Shown here: positions 54,437-56,370 of the stretch, piece by piece | Position numbering within the stretch: position 1 is the stretch's first letter | Layout: every line of letters starts with the position of its first letter | DNA from: Gammaproteobacteria bacterium | GTDB lineage: Bacteria > Pseudomonadota > Gammaproteobacteria > Pseudomonadales > Azotimanducaceae | Assembly: GCA_009837185.1 (NCBI GenBank) | Contig: VXUA01000083.1 | Coordinates: 1 to 56,370 of the forward strand | Reading direction: 5' to 3' | DNA: 56,370 bases | Notes under the pieces: model-generated | What the model was told of the DNA's origin: nothing | Databases searched by the model: none | Seen by the model: the letters and a program-made list of their open reading frames with translations, nothing else | Position numbers and translations under genes: made by a program

Positions 54437-56370
54437 ATGAAAATAATGCTGATTAGCGTACTCAAATCTCGAGAAGTACGCGTAGCAATAGTCAATTCTA
54501 ATGGTGCGCAGAATGCACCAGTTCTACATGACCTGCACATTGAGAAGTTCGCAAATCGAAGTTCTCAAGGCAATATTTACAAAGCTAAGGTCGTTTCAAT
54601 CAATGACCAATTACAAGCGGCTTTCGTCGACTTTGGGGATTTGAAACACGGACTATTGACCCTCGACAAGATTCACTACAAATACGGTCGTCGTGGTAGT
54701 AGTGATGAAAGCGACACACCTGAACGCATCGCGGATGTATTGAGTGTCAATGATGATGTACTAGTTCAGGTCGAAAGAGATGCTCGAGTAGAAAAAGGTG
54801 CAGCTTTAACCGGTCAGATTCAGTTACATGGACAACATGTAGTACTGAACACGAACCGTCCTATCACTCGGATTTCCCGGCAAATCAATCGAGAACAGCG
54901 CGCCGAAATTGAAGCGATGCTGCCTAGGTTCAAGGTTCCGAAAGAATGCGGTCTCGTAATCCGGACCTCAGCAAGAGGGCGAAGCCAAAAAGAGCTACAA
55001 ACCGATGTACGAGAGTGTGCTGATTTGTTGACACTAATTCAACAAGCATATTCCGATTCACAAGCACCTCGATTGTTGTACGAGGCTAACAACTTAGTCA
55101 ATTCTGTACTACGGGACAATCTTCACAGTAACATAGACCGCGTCATAGTGGATGACAAAGGTATCTACGAGGATATTCGCAGTTTTGTGAAGTCCTATAT
55201 GGCAGATTTTTCTGGCGACATTCAGCTTTATGAAGACGAAATTCCGTTATATACGAAATTCCGTATTGAAGCGCAGGTCAGTAAGGTTTTTGATCGCACT
55301 ATTGAGCTGCCCTCTGGTGGTCAAATTGTGCTCGATCCCACTGAAGCACTTCTAACGATCGACGTAAACTCGGCGCAATTCCGATTCAACGACAACTTTC
55401 GCGACATGGTGTTGAACACCAATTTAGAAGCCGCGGAGGAAATTTTCAAGCAATTGCGACTGCGGGACATTGGTGGTCTCATCGTTGTAGATTTCATTGA
55501 TCTGTACGAAGTTCAAGACATAAGGAAACTTGAAGATCGAGTCGCTCGTTTATGCGACTTAGATCGTGGTCGAACAAAATGGGAACCGATTTCTTCGTTT
55601 GGTTTAATGGAATTGCAGCGTAGACGGCCACGCTCATCAATATACGATACAGATTTTCAGCGTTGCGACGGATGTGGAGGACACGGCTATCGACAAACCG
55701 TGGACTCGGTTGGGCATCGAATCTTTCGTGAAATTGAAGCACGCAGTCATAGCAAGCGCATAGCACGAATTCGTGCCAGAGTAACTCCAGCCGTAGCACA
55801 ATACTTAACTAACGATCTTCGGCCTCATCTAAGTATGGTAGAGATGCGATCCAGCGCAAAACTAGAAATTGTTCCAGATCAAGAAGGAGAAGATGCGTCT
55901 TTCGTCGTTGAGTCGTTCTCTACGACCTATAGCAAGACGCCTGTGAAGACGAAAAATTTCGAGCACGGAATACCCGAAAACGGAAAAGGTAAAAAGGGAA
56001 AGATTAATAGGGAAACCCAAGCTGAGTCGATTCAAACTGCTGCAGTGAAGCGTCCAGAAATTGAGCGCAAACCACCTAAGAAGTCTGAAGCTAAATCCAG
56101 CAAAGACAAAGCAGGATTCTCTAATGTCCTTGAAGGCGCGAATCGATTCTTCCGATTCGTTCCCGCAGTTCCATCTTATCTCTATCAGAGACTGTTCGTA
56201 GTAGAGAATAAATCCGAGAGTTCGACAAAAAACAATAAGAAAACTAGTGACGCTCGAAGAAAGCGAACTCACGACGAACGTAGTAAAAGCGGTGCAAAAC
56301 ACACCCAGCGCGTGAAACAGAAGATTACGCGACATTCTCCAAACAAGACTACTGCGAGTAGTTCGCAATC
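54437..56370 (+). CDS. rne: Ribonuclease E (3' end beyond window)
   Basis: RNase E starts decay of most mRNAs and matures rRNA and tRNA. The first 644 codons are present. An S1 domain (about 35-125, NIYKAKVVSINDQLQAAFVD) is followed by the 5'-sensor region with LVIRTSARGRS. The catalytic DNase I-like domain has D309 (LLTIDVNSAQ) and D352 (IVVDFIDLYEV), and the zinc link is RCDGCGGHGY. After about residue 470 a lysine-, serine- and proline-rich low-complexity region begins, the scaffold part expected for the degradosome. ATG at 54437 gives MKIMLIS as in E. coli (MKRMLIN), with AGGAAG 10 nt upstream. The zinc-link and catalytic residues all appear intact; RNase G is excluded by the long tail. 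Confidence 0.95.
   Translation, partial: MKIMLISVLKSREVRVAIVNSNGAQNAPVLHDLHIEKFANRSSQGNIYKAKVVSINDQLQAAFVDFGDLKHGLLTLDKIHYKYGRRGSSDESDTPERIADVLSVNDDVLVQVERDARVEKGAALTGQIQLHGQHVVLNTNRPITRISRQINREQRAEIEAMLPRFKVPKECGLVIRTSARGRSQKELQTDVRECADLLTLIQQAYSDSQAPRLLYEANNLVNSVLRDNLHSNIDRVIVDDKGIYEDIRSFVKSYMADFSGDIQLYEDEIPLYTKFRIEAQVSKVFDRTIELPSGGQIVLDPTEALLTIDVNSAQFRFNDNFRDMVLNTNLEAAEEIFKQLRLRDIGGLIVVDFIDLYEVQDIRKLEDRVARLCDLDRGRTKWEPISSFGLMELQRRRPRSSIYDTDFQRCDGCGGHGYRQTVDSVGHRIFREIEARSHSKRIARIRARVTPAVAQYLTNDLRPHLSMVEMRSSAKLEIVPDQEGEDASFVVESFSTTYSKTPVKTKNFEHGIPENGKGKKGKINRETQAESIQTAAVKRPEIERKPPKKSEAKSSKDKAGFSNVLEGANRFFRFVPAVPSYLYQRLFVVENKSESSTKNNKKTSDARRKRTHDERSKSGAKHTQRVKQKITRHSPNKTTASSSQ

Noticed and set aside
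54247-54540. 97-codon minus-strand frame before rne
   Set aside because: It overlaps the conserved start of rne and the leader hairpins and has no ribosome binding site or domain.

Overview
The window looks like a chromosomal segment of a gammaproteobacterium with moderate G+C (mid-40s percent by eye). The best evidence is gene order. The block rne / rluC / maf / yceD / rpmF / plsX / fabD / fabG / acpP / fabF / mltG / tmk / holB at the right end is the classical gammaproteobacterial arrangement, and uvrC-pgsA-tRNA-Cys is another one. A TonB2-type energy-transduction cluster (DUF3450, TtpC-like, ExbB, ExbD, TonB, TPR protein), as known from Vibrio, points the same way. Nothing in the sequence fixes the genus.

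Layout. 1-1245: an adenine methylase gene and a broken, edge-truncated partner endonuclease, the remains of a restriction-modification pair. 1508-3263: an IS3-family element lying inside a second set of 16-bp inverted ends that are flanked by an 8-bp direct repeat, so mobile DNA is nested. 3632-7406: two tandem paralogues of an unrecognised membrane-anchored helical-repeat protein, the first a pseudogene (one amber codon, one 2-bp deletion) and the second intact. 7696-11876: a small membrane protein and an HyuA/HyuB hydantoinase-oxoprolinase pair. 12113-18331: a divergent PRPP synthetase, then, on the minus strand, ribE, pyrF, glutaryl-CoA dehydrogenase, uvrC, pgsA and tRNA-Cys.

18695-28236 (minus strand) is the TonB2-type system. 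DUF3450, TtpC-like, ExbB and ExbD are followed by an array of tonB and TPR genes that has been tandemly duplicated and is partly collapsed. It has two intact tonB genes, two intact TPR genes, a frameshifted chimera in which a TPR protein is joined to a TonB C-terminal domain, and a fragment of a third TPR gene. The tonB-bearing units share upstream sequence and a hairpin after the stop codon.

28671-37151 is a tightly overlapping phosphate operon, phoB-phoR-pstS-pstC-pstA-pstB-phoU. PstC and PstA carry large periplasmic insertions, and a possible Pho box lies upstream. A short TonB-dependent receptor follows (37390-39108) and could be a client of the TonB system 10-15 kb away. 39130-43039 holds a three-subunit molybdenum hydroxylase (FAD, 2Fe-2S and Mo subunits) with a MoaD/ThiS-like carrier as fourth gene. 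43300-44625 is a PepQ-type dipeptidase. The fatty-acid/phospholipid and replication block follows, and rne runs off the right edge behind a roughly 490-nt leader with two stable hairpins.

The most unusual parts are the nested transposon at the left and the duplicated, recombining tonB/TPR array in the middle. No CRISPR array, rRNA gene or prophage was seen.
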